64,000 bases of DNA from assembly GCF_902498805.1 (NCBI RefSeq), contig NZ_LR701578.1, positions 186,001-250,000 on the forward strand, read 5' to 3'. This DNA comes from Imperialibacter sp. EC-SDR9. GTDB lineage: Bacteria; Bacteroidota; Bacteroidia; Cytophagales; Cyclobacteriaceae. Position numbers and translations under genes: made by a program. This document shows, piece after piece, positions 46,436 through 54,749 of this stretch (its first letter is position 1; every line of letters starts with the position of its first letter). The notes under the pieces were generated by a model. It was not told the origin of the DNA. It saw only the letters and a program-made list of their open reading frames with translations, and made no database searches.

Positions 46436-47821
46436 CTAATAGGCATTTTCCCTATTGAATACTATTGAATAAACAGTCAAAACTATGATTTTCAAGTCAA
46501 GAATAAAAGACCAATTCTGAAGATAGAACCTGTCCAGTTTCACCCGTGAGCTCATTTGATGGAACTTTTGTATCTCGCCCCTATACCCCATAGCCTGTGC
46601 CAGCCCAGTGATACCAGGCTTCGAGGCATGACGCTGAGTGAATTTGTGCACTCGGTTTTGATAAGACTCGTTTAGCGGAATTGGGTGGGGTCTTGGCCCA
46701 ACTATCGACATATTGCCTATCAGGACATTTAAAAACTGTGGGATTTCATCAAGGCTTGTCCTTCTGAGGAACGTGCCAACCCTTGTAATTCTTGGATCGT
46801 TTCTCGATGCCCATTTGGTGTCTGCCACATTGTTGATCACCATCGTCCTGAACTTGTAGCATACAAATGGTGAATTTCCCTTCCCATGGCGAAGTTGCCT
46901 AAAAAAAACGGGGCCCGAGGACTCAAGTTTAATTAGCAACCCGAGTATCGGATATAGCCAGCTTAGCACAAAAACCACAACAAACAACGAAAAGACAATG
47001 TCAAAAGTTCTTTTCACAACACGATTCAAGATGCCATCCAGGGGCAGGTCGTTAATATCGACTATTGAGATGTCATCAAATCTTGTAAGGGAGTAGGTCT
47101 TAAAAAGTTCGGTGTTGAACTGTGGAATTAACTTAACCTTTTTTAGTTGTGCGTCGGCAACATTAACAATTTGGCTAAGAGCAAATCGGTTTACACTTTC
47201 ACTGACATAAATAAACTCCGTATCGTCAATACCATTCCTGATAAAGTCGTCTATTCCACCGAGAATTGGAATCCCATCTCTTTGAGAGAGCCCGGAATGA
47301 GTATCGTCATAAAACCCCACACACCTTATTCCATACTCAGGCTTTCTCTTAAACAAGTTATAAAGTCGCACTCCCTGCTGGTCGAAGCCAATAATAATGG
47401 CGCTTCTAACGTTGCCTCCAAACTTCCGATATTTATTAAGCGCTATGTGAACTAGCACTCTATAGAAGCCGACCGCAACAAATAGCTGAATGAAAATAAG
47501 AACTAAAAATTCCCGGCTCAGCTCGTATGCTTCAAACAAAACCCAGAAGAACGATATTAGTGAGAGGGAAATGAAGAGCGTAAAAAAAGCTCGCTTCAGC
47601 GTCACATAATAGTTTGTAGATCGGCCAATTTTAAAGTCCTCCGCCACAACAGAAACAGAGAGCCATATGCCCAAGTAAAACCCAAAAGCCCAACGGTACA
47701 CTGGCGCAAGCTCAAGGTTGTTATTGATAATGTAATAGGAAAGCAGGAACGGAATGGATATTATAACGAGCTCTCCAAATATGAAAAGTGCTGGAAATAG
47801 TTTGTAAAACCTTTTAGGCAT
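46436..47821 (-). CDS. Polyprenyl-phosphate sugar phosphotransferase (WcaJ-like)
   Basis: This 461-residue membrane enzyme transfers the first sugar phosphate to the undecaprenyl carrier of an exopolysaccharide unit. Four N-terminal membrane segments (about 10-125) and a nucleotide-binding-like domain (about 140-260) precede the conserved C-terminal Bac_transf domain (about 268-455). Its hallmarks are visible: RTFDIVFSL, PVFFRQLRHGKGNSPFVCYKFRTM, RRTSLDEIPQFLNVL and MSIVGPRPHP. It sits between the WecA-like gene and the fucose synthase gene, with short gaps. Confidence 0.93.
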   Translation of the reverse strand: MPKRFYKLFPALFIFGELVIISIPFLLSYYIINNNLELAPVYRWAFGFYLGIWLSVSVVAEDFKIGRSTNYYVTLKRAFFTLFISLSLISFFWVLFEAYELSREFLVLIFIQLFVAVGFYRVLVHIALNKYRKFGGNVRSAIIIGFDQQGVRLYNLFKRKPEYGIRCVGFYDDTHSGLSQRDGIPILGGIDDFIRNGIDDTEFIYVSESVNRFALSQIVNVADAQLKKVKLIPQFNTELFKTYSLTRFDDISIVDINDLPLDGILNRVVKRTFDIVFSLFVVVFVLSWLYPILGLLIKLESSGPVFFRQLRHGKGNSPFVCYKFRTMVINNVADTKWASRNDPRITRVGTFLRRTSLDEIPQFLNVLIGNMSIVGPRPHPIPLNESYQNRVHKFTQRHASKPGITGLAQAMGYRGEIQKFHQMSSRVKLDRFYLQNWSFILDLKIIVLTVYSIVFNRENAY

Positions 47822-47845
47822 TTCAAAATGCGTTACAGAGTAAAA

Positions 47846-49009
47846 TTAATTCTGCAAAATGTTTTCGGTCTCAATAAGGGTCTTTTCTACAATAGGGTGA
47901 TTAGTAGGTACTTTGGCTCCAGGAAATTTTTTATTGACCAGTAATTTAGGGCTTTTTCTGACTTTATTTTTTACGGACCGCAAAACAAGATAGTCTAACG
48001 TAAGTCCGAGAAAAATGGCTGTACCAATAACAATGGGAAGCATCATCAAGTCTGAATAGTCTTTTCCAATGATAGCGATCGCTATGAATAACAAGTTTAC
48101 GGACGCTAATATCAGAGTGATTTGGCGGTGTTCAAAACCCATCCGCATGATGAAATGATGTACGTGACTCTTATCAGGCGAAAGCGGAGACTTTCCTTTT
48201 TTCACCCTTTTCACAAAAATACGGGCGGTGTCAAAAATAGGTAAAATCATTACCGCCACTCCTGTGGCCACCGAACCACTGAACTTTATTGGAGAGCTCG
48301 CTTCAAGAGCGTAATTGCTTTCGATAAATAAAACGGCGAAAGATGCCAGTAGCAAACCAATTGCCAAAGCTCCGGTATCTCCCATAAAAATCTTTGCAGG
48401 CGACCAGTTAAACATCAAGAAACCCACTATGCCACCGGCGAACGTAGCAGCTATGGCTGCATACAGATGCTGATCGTTCAGTTCAAACCATGTTCCAAAA
48501 AAGGTCAACGCTAAAAGGCTGCACATACCCGCCAGCCCATCAACACCGTCTATAAGGTTAAAAGCGTTGGTTAACACTATAACTGTAAATAGAGAGACTG
48601 GTATACCTACAAATACGGGTAACTCATATACACCAAAAAGTCCGTACAACGAAGTGAGCTGAACCCCACCATAGACAACTACAAGCAATGCCGCAGCCAG
48701 CTGACCTACCAGCTTATGAAATGCTGAAAGGTTAACAAGATCGTCCCTGAGGCCGACAATAAACATGATAGTAACAGCAAATAGAATACTACGGCTTTGA
48801 TTCAACTCCCCAAGGGTAAACCAAAGCAAAACGGCAAAAAACACACCAATCATGATTGGTATTCCGCCCATTGAAGGAGTGCTTGCTTTGTGTATTTTCC
48901 TTCCCCCTGGCGTATCGGTAATCCTGTTCCTTACGAAAAAATAGATAACCGCCGGAGTAAGTATGAAACAAATCAAAAAAGACGTAAGTGCAAAAAGTAT
49001 CTTTTCCAT
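47846..49009 (-). CDS. WecA/MraY-family polyprenyl-phosphate N-acetylhexosamine phosphotransferase
   Basis: This integral membrane enzyme of 387 residues moves N-acetylglucosamine-1-phosphate (or a similar sugar) to undecaprenyl phosphate. The start at the ATG at 49009 gives the expected membrane start MEKILFALTSFLICF; a frame opening at 49051 adds 14 polar residues. Family motifs are GGIPIMIG, NAFNLIDGVDGLAG, FMGDTGALAIG and the His-rich KSHVHH. It differs from MraY by size and the C-terminal extension. It is the first gene of the minus-strand exopolysaccharide group. Confidence 0.92.
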   Translation of the reverse strand: MEKILFALTSFLICFILTPAVIYFFVRNRITDTPGGRKIHKASTPSMGGIPIMIGVFFAVLLWFTLGELNQSRSILFAVTIMFIVGLRDDLVNLSAFHKLVGQLAAALLVVVYGGVQLTSLYGLFGVYELPVFVGIPVSLFTVIVLTNAFNLIDGVDGLAGMCSLLALTFFGTWFELNDQHLYAAIAATFAGGIVGFLMFNWSPAKIFMGDTGALAIGLLLASFAVLFIESNYALEASSPIKFSGSVATGVAVMILPIFDTARIFVKRVKKGKSPLSPDKSHVHHFIMRMGFEHRQITLILASVNLLFIAIAIIGKDYSDLMMLPIVIGTAIFLGLTLDYLVLRSVKNKVRKSPKLLVNKKFPGAKVPTNHPIVEKTLIETENILQN

Positions 49010-49097
49010 ATCGAAATTCGGATGACAAAGATAGTCCTTATCAATTGACATGCCAATTTATGCGTCCTAAATATTCCCAGTCAAAATGTGAATTTTT

Positions 49098-49132
49098 CAA
49101 ACTTAACGCCGGTTGTTAGTAAATTAACTAAC
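49098..49132 (-). promoter_or_regulatory. Predicted promoter with palindrome ahead of the exopolysaccharide genes
   Basis: TAAGTTTG at 49105-49098 is a full match to the -7 consensus. An 18-base near-perfect palindrome, GTTAGT and ACTAAC around six A/T bases (49115-49132), covers where a -33 element would be. No TTTG at the correct distance is seen, which suggests an activator or repressor site. The leader to the ATG at 49009 would be about 85 bases. Confidence 0.45.
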
Positions 49133-49246
49133 AAAATCCTGTAGGAAATAGATTGATATGTTCTTTTCCAGAAATTTTAGGCCAAACGGTATTGCCTGCG
49201 GAGATGGGTAAGTGGAGCCGGTGGGCTCTAATTTTGTTGTCACCAT
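49124..49246 (-). other. Possible short ORF or remnant gene
   Basis: A 40-residue frame from an ATG at 49246 begins MVTTKLEPTGS and contains PSPQAIPFGLKFLEKN. Its composition looks more protein-like than other frames in the 270-base gap, but I do not recognise it and see no convincing ribosome-binding site. It may be a remnant of a decayed gene or chance. Confidence 0.2.
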
Positions 49247-49278
49247 ACCGCTCAAGGCAACTAGAACACAGGCTGATC

Positions 49279-49974
49279 CTATTGATTTTTAAGTCTATGC
49301 TCAATGAATCTGGCAAGCGCCAGCATCAGCCTGGTGTCTTCCGCATCAGCAGTCATCAGTCGGTCTTTTAGCCGGTTGTAAAGACTGGGCTGGCGGGGCA
49401 CGTCAAGGTCACTCAGCACTTTCTTGGCTTTTTCTTTCAGAGCTTTTTGAGCACCTTCCTCCGCCTCCTTTTTTGGTGGTTTCGCTTTGCTACTAAAGGA
49501 GGCTTTCGAAAGCTCCCAGGCGTAAATAAGGACACTTTGAGCCAAGTTTAGGGAGGGGTGCGGGGCTGCAAGCGGAATACTACTAATCAGATCACACATA
49601 CCGATTTCTTCCTTTGTTAAACCGTCTCGTTCGCTCCCAAATACAATTGCAACGCTGTTGATCGTTCTGCCTTTTTCTTGCAGAAGGTTGCCGACTTTCT
49701 CTGGAGAATGATAGTCATGTCTCCCAAGTCTTTTCTTAGCCGTGGTGGCTATGCTCAGGTCGATATCGCTCAAAGCATCTGCCAGCGATGGATAGACAAG
49801 TGCGCTTTCTAATATATCATGTGAGCCGTAGGCTGTTTTCCTGGCCTGCTGCGAAAGGTGATCTGTTGGATTAACCAGCCTGAGACTGCCAAATCCCATT
49901 GCATTGATGGCACGGGAGGCAAACCCGATGTTTTCAGAAACAGCCGGATGGCTGAGAACGAAGTGGATGGTCAT
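49279..49974 (-). CDS. SpoU-fold tRNA/rRNA methyltransferase (TrmJ/LasT-like)
   Basis: This 231-residue SPOUT-superfamily enzyme 2'-O-methylates RNA. The three family motifs are present: motif 1 ENIGFASRAINAMGF (about 14-28), motif 2 VAIVFGSERDGLTKEEI (about 107-123) and motif 3 IPLAAPHPSLNLAQSVLIYAWEL (about 132-154). The opening and order closely resemble the E. coli LasT (YjtD) protein and TrmJ. The exact target nucleotide is not certain; TrmJ modifies position 32 of tRNA. It stands alone. Confidence 0.88.
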   Translation of the reverse strand: MTIHFVLSHPAVSENIGFASRAINAMGFGSLRLVNPTDHLSQQARKTAYGSHDILESALVYPSLADALSDIDLSIATTAKKRLGRHDYHSPEKVGNLLQEKGRTINSVAIVFGSERDGLTKEEIGMCDLISSIPLAAPHPSLNLAQSVLIYAWELSKASFSSKAKPPKKEAEEGAQKALKEKAKKVLSDLDVPRQPSLYNRLKDRLMTADAEDTRLMLALARFIEHRLKNQ

Positions 49975-50015
49975 AGGTGCACCAAATTCCGGGAATCATT
50001 GATGGTGGTCAATAT

Positions 50016-50495
50016 TTAGTTCATTCTTACCCAGTCATCTTCGTGATTGTGGCTTGCCACTGGCGTATACTTCACCCACTCTGTGTGGTATACTTCGCCG
50101 TCACGGTGAATTCGGATGAGTGTGTCGCCGGAGGTGAAACTGAACCTGTCGTGTCCATGATCAACGTCAGTTTGCATGGAGGAATAGATGATATGTAAAG
50201 TGCTGTCGGTTTCTACCGCCCGTCCGAGATACTGTTCAACCCAAAAGTTTGCATCGCTGTCGTCATCTTCCTGTTGTCCTTTTAAGATGACAGAGTAATG
50301 ATGCTCCTCATCCGGTCTGCGGGGCTTTCTTAAAATCAAGTCGTGGGTATACGTGATATGATGACCTTCGTCGGATTCGTATTTTTCCAGATACTCATAC
50401 TTAGAACCCCAGTTGTGCTTGGGATACCTGCCACTACAGGCCGCAAAAAATGTTACAATGAAAAATACCAGCCCTAGTTTAACAATAGCTTTCAT
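50016..50495 (-). CDS. Lipoprotein of unknown function
   Basis: I do not recognise this protein of 159 residues. The signal peptide ends in the lipobox FFAAC, Cys 20. The mature part is very rich in His, Asp and Glu (ESDEGHHITYTHD, RPDEEHHYSV, DVDHGHDRF, HNHEDDW), so metal binding is conceivable. No membrane segment follows. A good Bacteroidota-type promoter lies just ahead at 50531-50562. It ends 41 bases before the start of the LasT-like gene. Confidence 0.7.
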   Translation of the reverse strand: MKAIVKLGLVFFIVTFFAACSGRYPKHNWGSKYEYLEKYESDEGHHITYTHDLILRKPRRPDEEHHYSVILKGQQEDDDSDANFWVEQYLGRAVETDSTLHIIYSSMQTDVDHGHDRFSFTSGDTLIRIHRDGEVYHTEWVKYTPVASHNHEDDWVRMN

Positions 50496-50530
50496 AAGTC
50501 GAGGTCATTGATGCTTGTTAGAATACCTGT

Positions 50531-50562
50531 GAAAATTAAGAGTAATTGTGGGCTATTACAAA
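50531..50562 (-). promoter_or_regulatory. Promoter of the His-rich lipoprotein gene
   Basis: TTTG at 50562-50559, a 20-base gap, TAATTTTC at 50538-50531 (7 of 8 against TAnnTTTG). Transcription would start about 30 bases before the ATG at 50495. Confidence 0.5.
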
Positions 50563-50601
50563 TAAGGTGTTCGATATGAACAAGGCGGAATCAAGCTGAA
50601 C

Positions 50602-50635
50602 AAAAAAAGACTACTCATTGAGAGTAGTCCTTTTT
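50602..50635. terminator. Bidirectional Rho-independent terminator
   Basis: A perfect 8-bp stem (GACTACTC and GAGTAGTC, loop ATTGA, 50609-50629) is flanked by seven A on the left and CTTTTT on the right, so it could end transcripts from either direction. Confidence 0.7.
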
Positions 50636-50739
50636 CACTTCTAACCTGTGAGCTTATGTGTAAAATCTACGAGTCAAGGTTGATGTTGAGCCCATTTCAA
50701 ATACACATTACAATGTTAAGTATCGCCCATCCCGGATAC

Positions 50740-50762
50740 ATACCTGTTTTTAGGTATTTTTC
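50740..50762 (+). terminator. Second terminator-like hairpin
   Basis: ATACCT and AGGTAT around a G-T-rich loop (GTTTTT) form a 6-bp stem followed by TTTTCT. It is weaker than the one at 50602-50635, with A/T-rich pairs. Confidence 0.4.
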
Positions 50763-50880
50763 TAAATTATGTCGGTTTAGTACTATTTACGGGTTGCGTA
50801 TCGACGCTGGAGCCATCTCCTCTCCCTAAAGAGTCACCCGGTTAGCAGTTCTTATTGTCAGTTTGCTATTTTTGAGACTT

Positions 50881-52194
50881 ATGCTGCGATACCTGATTGT
50901 ACGGTTACTTTCTGCATTCCCCGCACTACTCCTTGGACTGATTGGGCTTTTTGTCTTCAGGGTTTTGCCGTCGCAGTCGGTGTGGGAGGAAAGGATTGAC
51001 CTTCTGGCATTGGAAGGAGGCAGCTATAACACACTAAGAATCCAACAGGAAAAAATAAGGATAAGGAAAGAGCTTGGTCTTGACCTCCCGGTGTTTTATC
51101 TGTCCTTGCGATCTGCAGCGTTGCCAGCAGCCCTGCCTCTTGACATGCCGGATGTGCAAAAGGAATGGGTCAGGAGCATTTGTTTGCTTACAGGTCAGCC
51201 AGAAAGGGTTCTGCAACTGGCAGCAGCTTTGCAGGCTAAAAATTTCTCTGCATGGGTGCCTGACAATACCAAATTGCAGTGGCAAAGTGTGCGAACCTGG
51301 GTTTTAGGCAATGAGGTGGCTGCATCATCCGAAATTCTTTCGCAGGTAGATGAGTTGGAAGCTTCGTCCCAGCAGTGGAGAGCTTATGTGCCAGCATTGT
51401 ACTGGAATGGTTCAGACAATCAGTTTCATCTGTGGTTTTCTCAGCTTTTACATGGAGACCTGGGAGTGAGCTGGAAAAACCGGGAAAGGGTGTTTGAAGT
51501 CATCAGCCGGGCGCTTTCCAACACCATTGTGTTCACGGTGCCTGCTATTATTCTGATTTTTCTTTCTGCCTACTGGCTGGTGATTGGGATGTCGCACCTC
51601 GGGCCCAGGACCAAAGCATTGGCGGATCAGGTCATTTATTTCTTTGACCTGGTTCCCCTCTTCGGTTGGGCGCTTTTGGCGATGATTCTGTTTGCTAGTG
51701 GAACGGTTTTCTCCTGGTTTCCGTCACATATTTCGGCCAGCTCACTCAATAGCTTTTCTTTCTGGTCGAGGAGTTTCTGGCCTTATGTGCTGCCGGTAGG
51801 TATTCTGTGGATCAGCACCTTGCCTTATATCACCAAGCACATCGACAATGCCTTTCAAAAGTCTGCCGACCTTCCGTTTGTGTTTATGGCCAGAGCAAGA
51901 GGCCTTGGTGAGCATACGATCAAAAGGAGATATAGACTAAGGTATAGTATGCTGCCAGCTATCACTCTCTTCGGACAATATTTGCTGGCAGTAGTAAGCG
52001 GCGCTTTGGTAGTGGAGGTGCTGTTCTCGATTCAAGGTGTTGGCATGCTACTCACTCAGTCGGTTGCTGCGCAGGACTATCCCGTTGTTAGTGGTATTAT
52101 CCTGCTGTTGATTTTGGTTAGGATGCTATCCTACTTAATTACCGATCTCTTGTACTATTGGTTTGATCCCAGAATAAGGCTGTCCAACCAATGA
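50881..52194 (+). CDS. Oligopeptide-type ABC permease, DppB-like with periplasmic insert
   Basis: This is an inner-membrane permease of 437 residues from the ATG at 50881 (the frame opens 18 bases earlier at a TTG). The first helix (MLRYLIVRLLSAFPALLLGL) and the C-terminal half (WISTLPYITKHIDNAF, RARGLGEHTIKRRYRLRYSMLPA) match DppB/OppB. The EAA-type loop ARGLGE that docks with the ATPase is present. Compared with about 310 residues in E. coli DppB, there is an insert of around 120 residues after the first helix (about residues 45-185), predicted periplasmic. The next gene overlaps its stop by 4 bases. No ATPase or binding protein gene is nearby. Confidence 0.85.
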   Translation: MLRYLIVRLLSAFPALLLGLIGLFVFRVLPSQSVWEERIDLLALEGGSYNTLRIQQEKIRIRKELGLDLPVFYLSLRSAALPAALPLDMPDVQKEWVRSICLLTGQPERVLQLAAALQAKNFSAWVPDNTKLQWQSVRTWVLGNEVAASSEILSQVDELEASSQQWRAYVPALYWNGSDNQFHLWFSQLLHGDLGVSWKNRERVFEVISRALSNTIVFTVPAIILIFLSAYWLVIGMSHLGPRTKALADQVIYFFDLVPLFGWALLAMILFASGTVFSWFPSHISASSLNSFSFWSRSFWPYVLPVGILWISTLPYITKHIDNAFQKSADLPFVFMARARGLGEHTIKRRYRLRYSMLPAITLFGQYLLAVVSGALVVEVLFSIQGVGMLLTQSVAAQDYPVVSGIILLLILVRMLSYLITDLLYYWFDPRIRLSNQ

Positions 52195-53198
52195 GCAACC
52201 GACCGACATTCAGATGGTGGCCATTGGCAATGCTGGGAGCGATCCTGGGGGTTGTTGTGCTTACGTGGTTCTTTGACGGATTGAAGCCTGAGCTCAGGCT
52301 TGACATGAGAAGCCTGCCCCCCGGAGCAGGCCATTGGCTGGGGACAGACACACTCGGCAGAGATGTATGGCTGTCTATTTTGGCTGGCTCCCAAAGGTCA
52401 ATTCTGGTCAGCATTGGTGCAGCGTTGATCGGTGGAAGCATAGGTGTTGGCTTTGGAAGTGTTGCTGCTTTTTTCGGAAATGACCGTCTGCGGTTTACTA
52501 TCAGAACCTACCTTACGGGACTGTTGCTGCTGCTCATTGCCGTTTATTTTGCTGTGGTGCTTTGGCCGACCATTTCTTCCACTGGCCAGGTGCTTGCCGG
52601 GGCGCTGGTTGTCCTTCTTCTGGTTGTTTCAGTTGTAGTAATATGGTGGTTGCTTAAAAGATTTGGCGTTTTGGGGGACAGAATGACTTTTCCCCTCGAC
52701 ACCGTCACTCAGCGGTTTATTGAGGTGATCTCCGTCATTCCCCGCTTGTATTTAATCGTGGCTTTTGCTATGATCATTCCCATTAATATGTTCACTCTGA
52801 TAATGCTGTTTGCTGTTACCAGTTGGGATGTGATGGCGAGGATGGTGCGTGCTGAGATGCTGAAAGTAAGAGAGATGACCTATATCGAATCGGCGAGGGT
52901 AATAGGGCTATCAGAATCTAAGGTCTTTTTTCGGCATGCACTGCCAAACGCCATCGGGCCGGTAGCCACGCAGGTGTGTTTTACCATATCGGGTTTGCTG
53001 ATCGCCGAGGCCACTCTTTCATTTATCGGTGTAGGTGTTTCTCCCGAGACTGTTAGTTGGGGAAGTATCATCCATGGCTACCTCGAAAACCTGCAGGCCT
53101 GGTGGTTGGCCGTTTTCCCCGGCATTTGTATTTACCTCACTGTCATTAGCCTGCATGCAGTGGGCAATGATTTGGATAGAATGTACCACCAAAAATAA
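52191..53198 (+). CDS. Oligopeptide-type ABC permease, DppC-like
   Basis: This 335-residue membrane protein is the second permease of the pair, overlapping the DppB-like gene by 4 bases (ATGA). The segment HWLGTDTLGRDVWLSILAGS (about 43-62) and the EAA loop ESARVIGLSESKVFFRHALPNA (about 232-253) are DppC/OppC hallmarks. Between them two additional membrane helices (about 97-155) appear that the E. coli proteins lack. As with its partner, ATP-binding and substrate-binding components must come from elsewhere. Substrate unknown. Confidence 0.87.
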   Translation: MSNRPTFRWWPLAMLGAILGVVVLTWFFDGLKPELRLDMRSLPPGAGHWLGTDTLGRDVWLSILAGSQRSILVSIGAALIGGSIGVGFGSVAAFFGNDRLRFTIRTYLTGLLLLLIAVYFAVVLWPTISSTGQVLAGALVVLLLVVSVVVIWWLLKRFGVLGDRMTFPLDTVTQRFIEVISVIPRLYLIVAFAMIIPINMFTLIMLFAVTSWDVMARMVRAEMLKVREMTYIESARVIGLSESKVFFRHALPNAIGPVATQVCFTISGLLIAEATLSFIGVGVSPETVSWGSIIHGYLENLQAWWLAVFPGICIYLTVISLHAVGNDLDRMYHQK

Positions 53199-53263
53199 AT
53201 CCATTCAATATAAAGTTAACACGCCCAAGAGTGGCTTTTAGCGAAATTGTTTATTGACCACCC

Positions 53264-53294
53264 TTTGATCTTAGGCCAACGGAATCTATTTTTG
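53264..53294 (+). promoter_or_regulatory. Promoter of the restriction-modification genes
   Basis: TTTG at 53264-53267, a 19-base gap and TATTTTTG at 53287-53294 match the Bacteroidota consensus fully. It lies inside the open frame upstream of the ATG at 53325, which therefore must be the real start of the methyltransferase. Confidence 0.65.
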
Positions 53295-53324
53295 GGTACT
53301 CTTAAAATTTTCGTTATCGAAAGT

Positions 53325-54749
53325 ATGAAAGGTACCAAAATCACAATCCAGGATGCTGCTGATGAATTAAATTTGACACCACAGCAGGTAAGAAACCTTT
53401 GTAGGGATCAAAAGATATATAGCCAGAAAGTGGGTAAAACCTGGATACTGGAGGAAGAGCAGGTTGTCTTCTACAAAGCAAACAACAATTGCGGACTGAC
53501 AAAAGACAAAGAGGTTTCAAGCGATCAAGACGCATCAGGCATTGAGTTTAAGAGGCCGATTGCACTTTCGTTTTTTACAGGCGCCATGGGCCTTGATCTC
53601 GGTATTGAAAAAGCTGGCTTTAAAACGTTGCTCGCTTGCGAAACCGACAATGCTTGCAGGAAGACTATTGTCAGAAACAGGCCTGAAATTGCGCTGATAA
53701 GTGATATTAGAAACTATACCGCAGATCAGATCCGAGAAAAAGCTGGCTTAAGTGCATCGGATGAGATCGACCTAGTTGTAGGCGGGCCTCCTTGTCAGGC
53801 TTTTAGCACTGCAGGCAAGAGAAAAGGATTTGAGGATGATCGTGGTAACGTCTTTCTCACTTTTTTGGATAGGATTATCGAGCTCAAGCCGAAATACGCT
53901 GTCATAGAGAATGTTAGAGGTATTTTATCAGCTGCATTGAAACACAGACCGCATGAGAAAAGGGGACTGGGCAATCCCCCGCTTAACGTTGAGGAGGTGA
54001 ATGGGGGAGCACTCATGCATATAGTTAAGGTGCTGAACAATGAGGGCTACGGTGTAAGCTTTAATTTATACAACGCTGCTAACTTTGGTACTCCCCAAAA
54101 AAGAGAGCGTGTCATCATAGTTGCGTCTAGAGATGGAGGTAAATTGCCCTATTTGACTCCAAGCAATTCCGAGAAGGGTGAGTTTGGTCTGCCATTCTGG
54201 AACACCTTTGAAGATGCCGTCAGAGATTTGCCAAAGCAGAACATGCATTACGTAAAATTCCCAGAAAAAAGATTGAGATACTACCGAATGCTGACCTCCG
54301 GACAATACTGGAAGCACTTGCCAGAGGACATACAAAAAGAAGCGTTAGGGCAATCATATTATTCGGGAGGTGGTAAAACGGGGTTCCTGCGGAGACTTGC
54401 CTGGGATCAGCCTGCACCGACTTTGGTCACTCACCCAGCCATGCCAGCCACTGACCTTGCCCACCCTGAAGAAGACCGCCCCTTAAGCATTGAGGAATAC
54501 AAGAGAGTTCAGCAGTTTCCAGATGGCTGGAAAATTGAAGGCAGCCTGATTGAGCAGTATCGACAAATTGGAAACGCTGTGCCTGTAGGCTTGGGCAAAG
54601 CCGTAGGAGACCTCATCATGAACCACATCAGGGGAGTAAAGATTGCTGGCTTCGCCGACTTTAAGTATTCCAGGTACAGGAATACCGACGACAAGGCTTG
54701 GTTATCAGATATGTCCCGAGAGTTAGGCCAGTTCAAAATAGCCATATGA
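53325..54749 (+). CDS. C5-cytosine DNA methyltransferase with N-terminal helix-turn-helix
   Basis: This modification enzyme has 474 residues from the ATG at 53325. Residues 1-50 form an excisionase/MerR-like helix-turn-helix (TIQDAADELNLTPQQVRNLC, then VGKTWILEEEQV). The methyltransferase follows with motif I (ALSFFTGAMGLDLGIEKAGF), motif IV PPCQAFSTAGKRKGF with the catalytic Cys, motif VI ENVRG, motif VIII QKRERVIIVASR and the C-terminal motifs IX-X (QIGNAVPVGLG). The whole set is intact. The endonuclease gene starts within its stop codon (ATGA). The fused HTH might let it control its own expression. Confidence 0.93.
   Translation: MKGTKITIQDAADELNLTPQQVRNLCRDQKIYSQKVGKTWILEEEQVVFYKANNNCGLTKDKEVSSDQDASGIEFKRPIALSFFTGAMGLDLGIEKAGFKTLLACETDNACRKTIVRNRPEIALISDIRNYTADQIREKAGLSASDEIDLVVGGPPCQAFSTAGKRKGFEDDRGNVFLTFLDRIIELKPKYAVIENVRGILSAALKHRPHEKRGLGNPPLNVEEVNGGALMHIVKVLNNEGYGVSFNLYNAANFGTPQKRERVIIVASRDGGKLPYLTPSNSEKGEFGLPFWNTFEDAVRDLPKQNMHYVKFPEKRLRYYRMLTSGQYWKHLPEDIQKEALGQSYYSGGGKTGFLRRLAWDQPAPTLVTHPAMPATDLAHPEEDRPLSIEEYKRVQQFPDGWKIEGSLIEQYRQIGNAVPVGLGKAVGDLIMNHIRGVKIAGFADFKYSRYRNTDDKAWLSDMSRELGQFKIAI

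Larger units (their letters stand above)
50496..50880. other. Divergent gap with two terminator-like hairpins
   Basis: This 385-base gap lies between the divergent lipoprotein and ABC permease genes. It holds a promoter on the minus strand (50531-50562), a perfect hairpin at 50602-50635, and a second hairpin with a T-run at about 50740-50762. No ORF with a convincing start is seen, and I found no tRNA, SRP RNA or 6S RNA core. Terminators between divergent genes suggest an unannotated short transcript. Confidence 0.5.

Noticed and set aside
50496-50880. SRP RNA, 6S RNA or tmRNA in the divergent gap
   Set aside because: No SRP core, no long interrupted helix of 6S type and no tRNA-like ends could be found by eye.
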